NCBI GenBank assembly: GCA_023101885.1
Contig: JALPQD010000414.1
Location: 34,072 to 98,071 of the forward strand
DNA length: 64,000 bases
Direction of reading: 5' to 3'
From: Typhlomys cinereus
Lineage: Eukaryota > Chordata > Mammalia > Rodentia > Platacanthomyidae
Below, one piece after another: positions 12,451 to 25,190 of the stretch. Each line of letters opens with the position of its first letter. The stretch's first letter is position 1. The position numbers were made by a program, and so were the translations under genes. The notes below the pieces were generated by a model that saw only the letters and a program-made list of their open reading frames with translations, was not told where the DNA came from and made no database searches.

Positions 12451-15434
12451 GTAGTTTGTCCCATTGGCCATGGTTCATGAATTCAGTTACAACCTCAGAA
12501 GCTGGGAGCAGCTAGACTCACTCATCACATCCACAGCAAGAGCCCAGAGTGATGGGTCAGTGCACGTTTACACTAGGTTCTCCTGGTCCTTCTCCTGTGG
12601 AGACCCTGCCCAGGGAAAGGGTGCTGCCCACCGTGGGCTGAGTCTTCCCATGCTGATGGATGCAATCAAGACCGTCCAGTACAGCCCAGCCTAGAAACAA
12701 TACAAATCTAGAGAATCCTTTCCAGGAGTTTCCTGAGTCCAGCCTGCTAGCTCGACATTAGTCCCCATAGCTTCATTCCTTTTCTTGGGGGGACAGGGTC
12801 TCTGAGTGTCCAGGTTGGTCTTGGACTGAATGTAGCTGATGTTGGCCTGGGTCTCCTGATCCTCCTTTCCCCACCCACCCCAGACTGGAGACCACAGGAG
12901 CTCTCCAGTGAGCTTCTTTCTGTTTCTCTTTTGAAAGACAACCATGCAAACTCACTGTGGCCTTTGTTCTGACTAGACCAGCAGAAACTCCCCCCCCCCC
13001 ATTCCCAACCACCCCTGCTGGGGTTCTGTCTGAGGTGGAATTAATCTTCAGAATGTCACTTGGCCTTCTGTTCCCAACCCCTGTTCTTCCTGAGGTCTGA
13101 CATGTTGGGTTCCTCTTGGGACAACTCTCCAGGATGACAGGTTGGTGGGTGGTTGGATGGAAAGAAAGGTGAAGAAGGAAGAGAGAGAGCATGGATGCTG
13201 GAGTTGCTCTCCCTTGATCTCAGAGTGTGAGCCTCTTCCTCTGTTCCTGTGGCTCAGGAGCTCTGACGCTGCTCTGTTTCTCCTGCAGGACATCAGAGCA
13301 ACCCTGAGCAGGTATGATGGGCCATGCCGCACACACCTGGCTTGCTGGATCACTCATGCACACACAGTGAACCTTTGTCCACACAGGCTTGTGTGCCCTG
13401 CCCTGCTCTGCAGGCTGCACCAGGAACTCAGCTGTGCCCAGCATCAGAGGCTGCTGGGTAGACCAGCTATCTGCACTCCTGCTCTCAGCTTCTCCTCCTT
13501 CCCAGCACCCTGCATGGGCTCCTGTTAAGCTGCGTGATCCTGATCTCCTGCTCTGTCTCCTGCTCTGTCTCCCCATCCTGTTCCTTCCCTCCTCTCTGTG
13601 TCTCCCCATCTTCTCCTCAGCTCTCCTCACTCCAGCCCCGCCTTAGTCCTGACACCCAGCTCACTAGCCTGAGGCTACACCTCTCTCCTCAGCTCCATCC
13701 CTCCAGCTCTGCCACTGGCTCTCCCTCCATCTTACTCCAGCCCAGAGCTGCCATCCAGTTGGGCTGTGTCTTCACAGAAGTAAGAAGTTTCAGTTTCACA
13801 ACCCAAATCCAATTCCCGAGAACCTGGAAAAAAAATCAATGAAGCAAAATCAAGACTTTGTAGCATCATAAGGAACGTGAGCAAAGTCAGAGGTGAGGAC
13901 AGAGCTGCCCCCATCTGCCCATGGAGACCCTCCCTGTCAACCCACAGCTCTACCTGAGCCCACAGTGATTGGCAGTGGGCCCTGGGCCCCCAAATGCTGG
14001 GTGTCAGCTGAGCACTTTCCAAGTACCTATATCCAGGCAGATCTCACAGCAGGGTCTTTTTTGCCTGCTTGACCCTCTGCAATGAAAGGAGACCTGGACT
14101 TATGTCCTATGGTGTAACTGGCATGTATAGGGGTAAATCTACGCTGTGGCAGCCCTGGAAAACTAGGTTTAGTTACCTTTCCTGACAAGCCAGTTATTGA
14201 TTGATTGATTTAGTTGATAATTGAAAGAAAAGAAAGAAAGATTTCATCAATGAGGCCACATTGGGGAGACAGAGAAAGAAATATAGTCCAAGTGACCAAG
14301 TTGATCATCAGGGTTCTGACATGATTTTTAGGTTTAAATGTAGGAAGAAGTAAAAGGCAAGGGTTCACATGTTTGGCTGTGCTGAGGGCAGCCCCCCTTC
14401 CTGTTTGGCACCTTCTGGGTTCACTGAGAGTATGGCACAGACCATTTCCCACCCCTTCCAGGCATCTGAAGTCAGGACGTCCCTGGGCAACCCAGACTTC
14501 CTTGCTTAACCTTTCTAGACTCTCAGTGTCCTTCATTCTCTGCCCCAGAGGACCTCCAGGCTGAAGGGGAGAAGGACAGAGGCACCTTCCTGCAGGGCAT
14601 GGAGGAAGAGGACAGGAGGAGCTGTGAGTGTGCTGGGGGCTGCTTCCTTCCTGTGGGGAGAGGAGGATGGCAAGGTGACAATTCTGTTCACAAACTGGGA
14701 AAGTGTTAAGTTTGGGTGACCTCCAGTGGAGAAACAGGCTTACAGGAAAATGCCTTTTTGATGTCAACCACATAACTCATTATGTAGGGAAAAACCCTCC
14801 TGCTTAAAAATCTTCAAAGAGAATAGAAAGTATGGACTTATTTGGTGCAGATGGAGGGACCCCTGCAGTACAGTCAGCTCTCCAAATCTGAGAAGTGGGG
14901 ACCCACCACCTTGACAGCCTGCACAGAGTTTCTTCCCTGGTAAAGTTGTTAGTGTCACAGCCAGGACTCCAGCAGCCCCAGCAAGCCAGACAGAACCTCC
15001 CAGTCCCAATAGGATAATTTGAGAGACAAGTAACAGATCAGAGAAGGAGATTTATTCAATGTGGCCATATTGAGAAAGGGGGAAATAAAGGGGTCTGGTG
15101 ACCTCTAAGTCCATCTTAGGGATCCTGACAAGGTAACTGATCGTCACTGTCTCAGCTCTGGAATCTCCAGCCAGAAGCTCTGTCATTGTCTGACCCTTTG
15201 AGATGAGATCTTCTCCTGGAGACAAGTTCTTCTCTGGCAGCACCTGGACATCAGCCCACATGGGATTTCTGGGGAGGTTTTAATTCCTTGTGATCCATTG
15301 TTGCAATAATCTGATGGTCTAAGGGGTGCACATATGGCATTTTCTAGAATATCTCTCCTGCCTGGGATGCTATAGAACAATACCAGAAGTACTGTCCTTT
15401 TTAAAAAATTTTCTTTTCTTTTCTTTTCTTTTTA

Positions 15435-15640
15435 GATTGGAGAGAGAGCTCAGCAGGTGAGGCACCAGCTTACAAGCTGGAAACCTGAGTGTAATGTCCA
15501 GAGAGCACATACAGAAGGAGAGAACCTCTGACCTCCACCCATGTGTCATGGTATGCATGTGCTCTCTCTCTCTCGCTCTCTCTCTCTCTCTGTCTCTCTC
15601 TCTCTCTCTTTCTCTCTCTCTGTCTCTCTCTCTCTAACAC
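15435..15640 (+). mobile_element. SINE with TC tail, copy 1 intron
   Basis: A tRNA-like head (gattggagagagagctcagc), a body with aacctctgacctccaccc, and a TC microsatellite tail. Shared with 31560-31745 and 56525-56660. Confidence 0.5.
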
Positions 15641-16989
15641 TTACACATACAAATAATTAAAAATATTTTAAAGCAAATTTTATTCAGAGAGAGAGAGCAC
15701 ACATGAACATGCTATATCACACATAGGTAGAAATCAGAGGACAGTTTTCAGAAGTCAGTTTTGTCCTTCCACCATGTGGGCTTCCACAAATAAACTTATG
15801 TTGTCCTGTCTGTGAGCTGGCACCTTATGGACCAAGCTATTTTTCTGCCCCTTAAGAATCATTTCCTAAAGTCCCCTCGGAATGCCTGGAAAACCAGATC
15901 TACCCTCAACCCCAGGACTCACCTCCAAGACAAGTGCTGCCAGCTGCTTGTTCTGTGGCTCCTTGAGCTCCGGGAGGAGGGGCGCATCTACTAGACCTTG
16001 TGATGAGTAAGTGAAGGAGAGAGCATTGGAACTCACTTCCCCAGCACTGAGCCTGGGGCAGCTGCAAGAGGACCACCACAGCTAGAGGTCATGAGTCACA
16101 GTTGGAGGTCATGAGTCCCAGGCTAGCCAGGTCTACATATGACACTGCATCCCAAGACAACCCAAGAAACAAACTACTTATGCAGAAGCTGGAAGCTCCC
16201 TCAAGCATTCCAACCATCCGTGGGGACCCTTCAGTTCAGGAGGGGCTCCTGGAGGTTGAGGAGGGGTGGTCTTGAGTCCCTTGACCCACATACTACAGAG
16301 TGTTTAGCCTGTCCAGTCCTAGCACTACCAACCAGGATAGGACCCCTTCGCCTGTCACTGAAAACCTAAAGCTTCTGTAGTTCCCGCTCCAGTCGCTGAT
16401 GGCTGCTATGTGGTCCCTGATGTTTGAGCTTCTGCTTTTGAAGAACAAGATTTGTTTTCTCTCTTTAATCCCTAGGGGGCCTGCTAGAGACCAACATGCC
16501 AGAGCTGCGCACCTCAGGTAGGAGTCTGCACACAGACACTCCTGCTTGGAGCAGGGAGTGGGATGAGGTGGAGAACACAGGGGTCCTGAGCTTAGGAGGT
16601 GGAGGCAGGAAGAGGGGAGACAAGTCTATCTAGCTACACAGGGAGGGTGTGGAGTTTTCCACTCACTACGTGGCCAGGTGGGGCCAGGACTTCTCAAAAC
16701 TCAGTGCTTGAGTCCAGCCAGAAAGCCTCCCTACAACTGCACCCTAGCAAGGCTCCAAACCTGAGACCTAAGAACCTGACCCCAGACTCTTCCTTATCTG
16801 TCAGCAGACCCGTGACCCTGGATGTGGACAGTGCTCAAAGAAAACTCGTGGTTTCTCAGGATCTCAAGACAGTGAGGCTGGATCTAAATGTTAAGAGTGC
16901 AGTCCACCCAAGAATCTATTCATTCTGAAGGTGCTAGGCTCCCCAGCCCTGAGGTCTGGCAGGTGGATCTGGTAGGCGAAGGGAGGAGG

Positions 16990-17380
16990 AAATAAATGAC
17001 GATCAAACAGCTTAAAGGGTTTATTGTCTCTTACGATTACTGGTTACAGTTCTTAGTCCAGCTTGACAAGAGGCACGCACCAACACCAGGGCCAAGGGAA
17101 CTGGCCACACCATCTCTACATAATGGCTGAGAGACAGACAATCCTTACTTGCCAGACCAGTATGTCTGGTGAAGTATATAGAAGGATGCCAACTCTCTCA
17201 ATTCGCTCTCTGTGATTTATCCAGGGCCTAATCCCACCCACCATGGGCTGGACCTTCCCCAGCAGCTAGACAATCTCCTGCAGGTTTGCTCTGGGCTTAA
17301 CTCAACTTCTTATTCTCTACAAATGTGCCCAGAGCTCAAACCCTCAATTGTCAAGTTGACACCTGTTCCCAACTATGACA
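16990..17380. mobile_element. Truncated solo LTR-like element, copy c, at the unit 1/2 junction
   Basis: This is the same family, lacking about its first 25 bases. The duplication breakpoint lies in it. The right flank is the head of a SINE, as for the copy at 43468. Confidence 0.65.
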
Positions 17381-17387
17381 GATGTCT

Positions 17388-17640
17388 CAAGAGTTAAGCC
17401 TCTGCCTCAAAAGCATAAGGTCCTGAGTTTGGATCCCAAATCCTATGTAAAAATGCCAGGTGGAAATGGCAGCAGCCTGCACTTCCAGTCTTGGAAGATG
17501 GAGCCTGAGAATCACAGAGGAGGTAGCACCATCCAGGATGATTCCCAATGGCACCTTTAGGGCTCCACAGGTACATACAGTGTCCTCTGATACACATAGA
17601 CATGCATATATATACCCCCCCACAAATTTTTTTAAAAAAG
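17388..17640 (+). mobile_element. SINE (older type), unit 2
   Basis: This continues directly from the LTR at 17380. It is the same insertion as 1760-2068. Confidence 0.6.
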
Positions 17641-18633
17641 AGTATGCAATCCTAGGAGAGAAACGTGAAAGTTCTCAAAATCTCATCCCTTGTGTCAAGT
17701 CTGATGGCATAGCAAGGTTGCAAGGCCAGAATGTAAGGAAGCAAGGTCTCCCCTTTAGTTGAGCTTTGCTTTGTTTGAGGTGGGGTCTCTTGTAGCCCAG
17801 GCTGGCCTCAAACTTGCTATATAGCCAGGGATGACCTTGAACTTGTAGTGCTCCTGCCTAAACACGCAGCTGTGATAAAACAAGGGTTTCTGTGCACGAC
17901 GGCCTAACAGTGTAACGAGCAGCCATCAGATCACAAGCTTCTGGAAGATGCCTGTCTGCTCAGCCTCAGAGAGACGCCAGGCTATTGTTAATTACTTGGG
18001 CCAACAAATGCTGATGTCATCAGTTTTGTCCTGAGAATTTTCTCATCCCCTCTGTGCACCCCCCACACTGCTTTTCCCACCACAGGGCTGCTTCTGAATA
18101 AACACCTGAAATTTTTTTGAGTCTTATATATTCCTGGCAAGCCTCTGATTCTCTACAGAAAGAGATGGACCTGAACTTGTGACCCTCCCGCCTCCATGTC
18201 CTGAGTGCTGGGAAGGGCAGGTGTTCCTACCATACCTGGTTTATTCAGGAGACCCAGGTGTCCTGCATCCTAGACACACATTGTGCCAACTGACCTGCAT
18301 CCCAGCCCCATCGCTGATTTATTTATTTATTTTTAGTAATTATCTTTGGTAATAAATTAATTTTGTTCTTATTTTTCTGTTTTATAATCTCATACATGTA
18401 GACAATGCATTTTGATCATGCTACTCCTTTCTCCTTCCTGCTTCTCCTGGACATTCCTCTAGCATGCCCACCTCCTACCTTTATGTCCTAATTTTTAAAA
18501 TTGGAGAATATAAAATGATATGTAAGCAATAAAATACTAGATTAAGGATGTAGATAGTTATGATTGAGCTCCCATTTCCACATGGTTAACACCACATGAC
18601 AAAATTGCAGAATAGAAATTTTGTCCATCTTCT

Positions 18634-18924
18634 TTTTTTTAACTTTTTTTATATAAAATTTTTTATTATTTATTCAATTGTGCATGTGTGCGTGTGTGTA
18701 TGTGTGTGTGTGTGTGTATGTAGAACCACGGATGAATTCGGGAACCACCATGGACCTCCTTGTTTACTCTGCCCCGGGATTCACAGGCTCCGCCCTACCA
18801 GGACTAGAAACGCAGGCTGCCCGCACTTCCGCCCAGTGTCTATACGTGGGATCTAGGATCTGAACTCAGGACCTTCCTCCTGAAAGGCAGAGGCTTAACC
18901 CCTGAGCCACCTCTCCAGCCCCCC
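18634..18924 (-). mobile_element. SINE (young type), private to unit 2
   Basis: Reverse orientation with an 18-bp duplication beginning aaattttgtccatc (18616-18633 and 18925-18942). Units 3 and 4 are empty at about 44435 and 62115. Confidence 0.85.
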
Positions 18925-19377
18925 AAATTTTGTCCATCTTCTGTGGGACTAAGTTCATGGTGTGAACACACAGAGTGCCAGCCTCCAAGTCTGTCTTCAT
19001 CATTAGCACAGGGAGCCCTGACCCACAGGAGGTCGTTCAAATTGGGACACACAGAGCCCCAGCCCCTAAGAGACCATCCCACTTGTGAGCACACAGGAGG
19101 CCACGTACCTTGTGAGCACATGGAGCCCCAACCCAGGGAGGTGTCCATATTGTTTGCACGGGGAGCCTACCCCATGAGAGGCCTTCATGTTGTGAGCACA
19201 CAGATATGGAATTCAGGGTTTTGGCAGGCAGTGTGGTTTGTCAGGTTATTAATCATTCAGCTGTCCACAGAGCAGAACACTGAATATGAATATTGTCACT
19301 TCCTCTCTTCCACCATTGATGCTCATGGAATACAGCAGTCACATGTGCAGTGCTCTAGGAGCAGGTATTTGTTTAAT

Positions 19378-19641
19378 TTCTGTGTGTGTGTGTGTGTTTC
19401 TCTATGTATCAGAAGGCACAGTATGTGCCTGTGGAGGGCTAAAGGTAACTTCAGAAATCATCCTGGATTGCTCGACCTCCTTACTGCTTTGCTCTGGGAC
19501 TTCCCAGGCTCTGCCTTCCAGGGCCAGAAATGCCGGCCCCCAACATTTCTGCTTGACATTTTTATGTGGGATCTGGGATCATAACTCAGGTCCTTCTGTT
19601 TGTGAGGCAGAGGATTAACCCCTCAGTCATCTCTTCAGCCC
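19378..19641 (-). mobile_element. SINE (older type), unit 2
   Basis: Reverse orientation, TG-rich tail at 19381-19398. The same insertion is found at 46640-46915 and 62558-62822. Confidence 0.6.
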
Positions 19642-20578
19642 CTGGTCTCTAATTTTTTTTTAAACTTAGGTTTACATGTCCAAATAAATCCTGATAATAT
19701 TTCCTCCATTCATGTGTAATCCAATGACTGAAACCTTAACTCATGAGCAGGTTGTCTCTGATGATCATGGGTTCCCTCTCACCTCTGATCACCCTGCAGT
19801 CATGACCCTGGCAGGAGATGGGGACTCTCTAAGGAGTAACACAGTGCCCTTCTCTTTGGCTACACTGTTGAAACAATGGTCATCAAAGAATTAAAATCCC
19901 CCCAATCCCATGCTGGGGCCTGGGAAACTGAACCTGGCACCTTCCAGAGGAGGACGTGGACAAGGAGGAAGAAGATTTCACAGAGTTCTACCAGCTTCAC
20001 TCACAATCCTCATGTGCACATAAATTTCCTGACCTTTGTGTTTTCTTTGCTATGAAATTCTAGCAATGGGACAGAAAAAATTTGGCCAAACTAAATAACC
20101 TTCTATGCTTAACTAGTTAATTTTCTAATTTCTTTCAAGACACAGGAGATTTGGGTCTTTATTTCTATTTTGATCTCCTGGTTAGCTTAGTTTTTCCACT
20201 CATGTATTTTATTTCCATTTGGATCACCTGTCACTCTGCCCAGAGGGGACTAAGCTCTTTCACCAGCATTTGGCAGCTGCTCTTGTGTGGACACAAGGTG
20301 GTGATGTCTACTAGGATGAGAATGGTGGTTTCCATTGAACAGCAGCTGTGGATGGACTCCCCTCCCCCAACTCAGCATCACCCTATTTCTTAATAAAATA
20401 AAAATCAGGATTGAAAAAACTAGCAGTGAAACCCCTCGGGTCAAGGAAAATCGGCTGTGGGAAGATAGACCCGAACTATATGGGTGGGGGCAGGAAGCAG
20501 TAAAATGGTCTGTGTTATGCAGACAGAGAAGGTTCCAGCCTGCAAGACGGCCCAGAGCTGGGGACAAGAAGGAAAGGC

Positions 20579-23500
20579 TTTTCCGACTTCTTTTGTCTTC
20601 TGTAATTTCTTTCTTTAGGGTTTTAAGGTTTTCATTATAATGGTCTCTTGCTTCTTTGGTTAGATTTATATCAAGGTTTTTCATTATTTTTAGGGGCTAT
20701 AGTAAATGGGATTGTTTCTCTTTTTTTTCACTTTTTTTCATCCTTGGTGTAGAGGAGGACACTGATTTTTGCACCTGCCATTTTTGAAACCTGCCATTCT
20801 GCTGAACTTATGTATTAGTTCTAGGAGTTTCCTGGTGGAGTTTTTAGGATTACTCAGGCATATGATCATGTCATCTGCAAAAAGAAATAACTTGACTTCT
20901 TCCTTGTCAATTTGAATTACTTTGATCTCCCTCTCTTGTCTTATGGCTCCAGCTAAGACTTCAAGTACGATATTGAACAGAAGTGGTGAGAGTGGACAGC
21001 CTTGTCTAGTTCCTGATCAAAGCGGCAATGCTTCAAGTTTTTCCCCATTTATTGTAATCCTTGCTGTTGGCTTGCTGTATTCAGCTTTTATTATGTTGAT
21101 ATAAGTTCCTTCCATTCCAACTGCCTCTATGTTTTTGATCATAAAAGGATATTGGATCTTATCAAAAACTTTTTCTGTATCTATCAAGTGTATCATGCAG
21201 TCTTGGACTTTGGATTGGTTTATGTGATGGATTACATTTATTGATTTGTATATGTTGAACCAACCTTGTGTGCCTGGGATAAAACCTGCTTTATCACAGT
21301 GAATGATCTTTTTGAAATGTTTTTGAATCCTATTTGCTAAGATTTTGTTGAGAATCTTTGCACTGTGTTCATCAAAGAGATCGGGCTGTAGTTTTCTTTT
21401 TTTAAGTGTATCTTTATTTGGTTTTGGGATTGTTATGACATTAGCTTCATAGAAGAATTTGGAAGGGTTCCTTCCTTTGCTCTTTTCTGGAATAGTTTAA
21501 GGAGTAGTGAGTGGTGTTAGTTGTTGTTTAAATGTCTGATAGAATTCTGTGCTGAATCCACCTGGTCCATGACATTCTTTGGTGGGAAGATTTGAGATTA
21601 CTCCATCAATTTCCTCATTTGTTATAAGACTATTTAAATAATTCAAAATCTCAAAGCAATTCTTTAAAGCAGTTGACCAAACAATCTCAAAATTCATATG
21701 AAAGCACAAAAGATCCAGGATAGCAAAAACAATCCTGAGTAACAAAAACACTGCTGGAGGTATCACCATACCAAACCTTAATCTATACTACAAATCCATA
21801 GTAATAAAAACAGCTTGGTACTGGCTCCAAAATAGACACATAGATCAATGGATAAGAGTTGAATATATAACCCCACACAATTATAGCCATTTGCTCTTTG
21901 AGAAAGGGGTCAAAAAAACTCAATGGAAAAGAACAGCATCTTCAATAAATGGTGCTGGCAAAACTGGATATACAGTTTTGGTAAAGATTAAAACTTGGCC
22001 CCTACTTGTCATCATGCACAAAAATTAATTCCAAATAGATCAAGGACCTTAATATTAGGGCAGAGATCATTAAAACCCTAGTTGAAAGGGTAAGGAACTC
22101 TCTCGAGCAGATTGGGCTAGGCCAAAAGTTCCTAAAGAGAAATCCAGTCACACAGTCACTACAACCAACACTCAACAAATGGGATCTTATGAAATTAAAG
22201 AGCTTCTGTTAAACTAAGGAGATTATAAACAGAGCAAAAAGGCAACCCACAGAATGGGAGAAAATCTTTACTAACTGCATATCTGATAGAGCTCTCTTAT
22301 CTAGAGTGCACAAAGAACTTAAAAAACCAAACATCAAAGAGATAAATGGCCCAATTAGAAATTGGGCATCGGAACTCAAAAGAAACTTTTCCAGGGATGA
22401 AATTGAAATGTCTAACAAATATCTTTAAAAAATGCTCCACATCTCTAGCCATCAGGGAAATGCAAATCAAAACTCCCCTGAGATATAATCTTACCCTGGT
22501 CAGGATGGTGAAAATCCACAATGCAAATAACACCAAATGTTGGAGAGGATGTGGGAAAAAGGGAACTCTCATACATTGCTAGTGGGAATGCAGGCTTATA
22601 CAATCCTCTGGCTATCAGTATGGTGATTTCTAAAAAAGTTAAGGATTGAAATGTTATATGACCCTGCTATACCACTACTGGGAATAATCCCCCATAATGC
22701 AACAATTCATTATGGTGACACAAATACAACTATGTTCATTGCAGCACTATTTACAATAGCAAATTCAAGGAATCAACCCAAATTCCCAACAGTTGATGAA
22801 TGGATAATGAAAATGAGGAATACTACTCAGCCATCAAAAAAGATGAATTAATGAAATTTGCTGGGAAATGGATGGAATAGAAGAAATTATATTGAGTGAA
22901 GTATCCCAGACACAGAAAGTTAGATGCCATATGTGCTTCCTAAAAAGTGGATCCTAGTTCCAAACCCACTTAATGACATATTCGAAGGAGATGACCTTGG
23001 ATATCAATTGGGATACAGCCAAGGGCAGTGCAGGAACAGCAAGACGAAAACAAAAAACCATAATTCAGAACACCAGAGAGCCTCCATTATTTACCTGGAA
23101 CCAGACCAGCCAATCTCTCCCCATCCTAAAGCTCAGGGAACTTTGTAGAAGAGGAGGCGGTAAGGTTGTAAGAGGCTAAAGATGCGGAGGACCAACAATA
23201 TGCAAGATACTCCAATCCAGTCAGTGCTGCAGCAGCCACGATATAGCCACAATGTGCCTGGACTTTGCCTGACCTGCACAATGGCTGGCATGTCAAGATT
23301 CCACCCACCCTCCCGCAAAGTCTAGCACAGATCACAGGGAAAGCTTCAGGCAGTAGGATCCTTAGAGGTAAGGGGTAAAATAGTCATAATATGGTTCCCA
23401 TGCTAGTGGGGAGCCCACGAAGGGTCCCCAAGACATTCCACTGAATCCTGAACCCTCTCTAGGGTAGAGGACTCACAGGGAGGTTTAGGGCACACATAAA

Positions 23501-23700
23501 TGGATGCTCTGAGGGATAGGAAGAGGAAGTGCTAGGCACTGGGAGGGGAGAGGGAGGGAACAGAGTGAGAGGGAGGAGGGGAAGGTGGTAGAGTGCAATG
23601 GGGGACCATGAGGGAGGGGAGGGGAGAAGGAGACGGAGAGGAAGGGGGTACCCATGGAGCCTGTATAATTAGGCAAAAATAAAATGTGTAATAAAAAAAA
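20579..23700 (+). mobile_element. Twin-primed L1, unit 2
   Basis: This has the same structure, inversion point (about 21648) and flanks as the L1 in unit 1, so it is a duplicated copy of one insertion and not a new event. The - strand half has ORF2 RT fragments ([19 protein letters not shown]). The + strand half ends in the G-rich 3' UTR and A tail. It is non-coding today. Confidence 0.85.
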
Positions 23701-24756
23701 GAAACAGTTGTTTTGTGGCAGAAATAACCAAAATCATGGCTGGAAATGCAGGCGTGTCCCTGGATGATACCTATCTGCTGAGATTGCTCAGGGGAACCAC
23801 TGAGGGGTGCAGGCTTTCAGGACCATGAGGTGCATGTGGGTCTCAGGCGGCATGGAGAACAGGTTCTGAACCCCTGAATTCCACCCATGCACACAGGAAA
23901 CAGCCTCAAGTGCAGGGGATCCCACACACTGTGGAGTGCTAAAAGCTGAACTCAGAAGCAGGGTATGGAAGGTGTGAATGGAATCCCAATAGTAGCAGGA
24001 AGGTGCAAGCTGGAGGATCAAGAGGTCAAGGCCATCCTTGGCTACATGGTGAGTTGAGAACAGCCTGGGCTATTGAAGACTGTTAAAACAAAAAGTCATC
24101 ATCATCATCAAATAGATAAAGTAAACCAGGTTGTGGTGGCACATGCCTGTAATCTCAGCTCCTGGATATCAGGTTGACCTCTGAGATGGACCAGCACAGA
24201 TAGCATTGGAGCCCCCCCATATGTCTCCTGATTTGCTAGAACCCCCCTCCCTGTGGTCATAGCACTTAGTTGGTAAGTTACTTGATTTGTGTCTTTTTCT
24301 TCTGCAAGTAATAACTCTCATGTAAGCACTTGCATGTAGACTATTGTTTGGGGCAACCTGATTCTTTGCTCCTAGACCAAGGGGGTCCTCAGATTTGGCC
24401 TAGAATAAAAACACCTCTTATTTCCTTTGAATTTAGAGCTGTGTTTTGCTTCAGTGCCACCAAGATTTGATAATGTCCATTCAGCCCGACTGGCGGGCTC
24501 ACACCTGTGACCCCAGCATTGGAGAGTTAGAGGCAGAAGGATCAGAATTCCGTGGCCATCGTCAACCACACAGTGAGTGATGGGGCAATTCGGATCTCAT
24601 GAAACCCTTAGCAGCCTAGGGCTGTGCCCCAAAGACACCATACTAGGGGGTGGGGATTTAGTTGAGTGGGTGGACAGCTTGCCTAGAAGGTAAAAAGTTC
24701 AGGGTTTATTCCCTGGAAGCAGAAAGAAAGAAAAATACAAAGAAGGAAGAAAGGGG

Positions 24757-25075
24757 ACTGAAGAGATGACTCAGAGGTTAAGACTGTCTCACAAGCAGAA
24801 GATCCTGAATTCAGATCCCAGGTCCCATGTAAAAACACCAAGCGGAAATGGTGGTGGTCTGCACTTCCAGCCTTGGTAGGTGAAGCCTGAGAAATCCCAG
24901 AGCTAAGCAAGAAGAAGTAGAAGCGATTCAGGATGATTCCTGAAGTCACCATTGGTTCTCCACAGGGATACATGTGCCCTCATATCACAAACATATACAC
25001 ACACACATACACGCACACATGCACATGCACACACTAAATGAATGAATGAAGTTTTTTTAAAAAAAAAAAAAAAAG
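24757..25075 (+). mobile_element. SINE (older type), unit 2 upstream of copy 2
   Basis: Same insertion as 7938-8198, followed by a long purine tract. Confidence 0.6.
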
Positions 25076-25190
25076 AAAAGAAAGGAGGAAGAAAGGAAGA
25101 AAAGAAGGAAGAAAGTGGGAAGGAGGGAGGGAAGAAGGAAAGGAGGGAAGAAAGGAAGGAAGGAGGAAAAGAAGGAGGCAGAGGAGGAGG
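25058..25190. repeat. Purine tract (GAAA/GGAA)
   Basis: A and G only over most of its length, directly after a SINE tail. Shorter versions follow the same SINE at 8190-8250 and 49185-49245. Confidence 0.75.

Larger units (their letters stand above)
9317..16975 (+). pseudogene. Trim31-like pseudogene, copy 1
   Basis: Exon remnants are 9317-9717, 10282-10374, 11738-11956, 13289-13311, 13778-13892, 14549-14623, 16476-16517 and 16808-16975, with splice sites mostly kept. Damage: RING C39 is Tyr (TAC 9431-9433); one base is lost at about 9443, shifting frame in the RING; a TAG stop lies at 10297-10299; one base is lost in the A run at 13828-13835; one base is lost at the start of the SPRY exon. 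The SPRY exon also breaks off at about 16975, where unit 2 begins. The coiled-coil exon is still open but lacks 12 bases. About 600 bp of upstream flank is missing compared with copy 3, and a SINE sits at 8760-9044. The ATG keeps its Kozak context. A functional full-length protein is not possible. Confidence 0.9.

Noticed and set aside
13142..13842. Open frames of 80-140 codons on both strands around the 23-bp and 116-bp exons of copy 1
   Set aside because: They span introns and differ in copies 2 and 3; only the small exons are conserved.
18943..19584. A 213-codon + frame with a 219-codon counterpart at 62127-62786
   Set aside because: It runs across a degenerate minisatellite and into a reverse SINE; the unit 3 version is broken, and there is no family resemblance.
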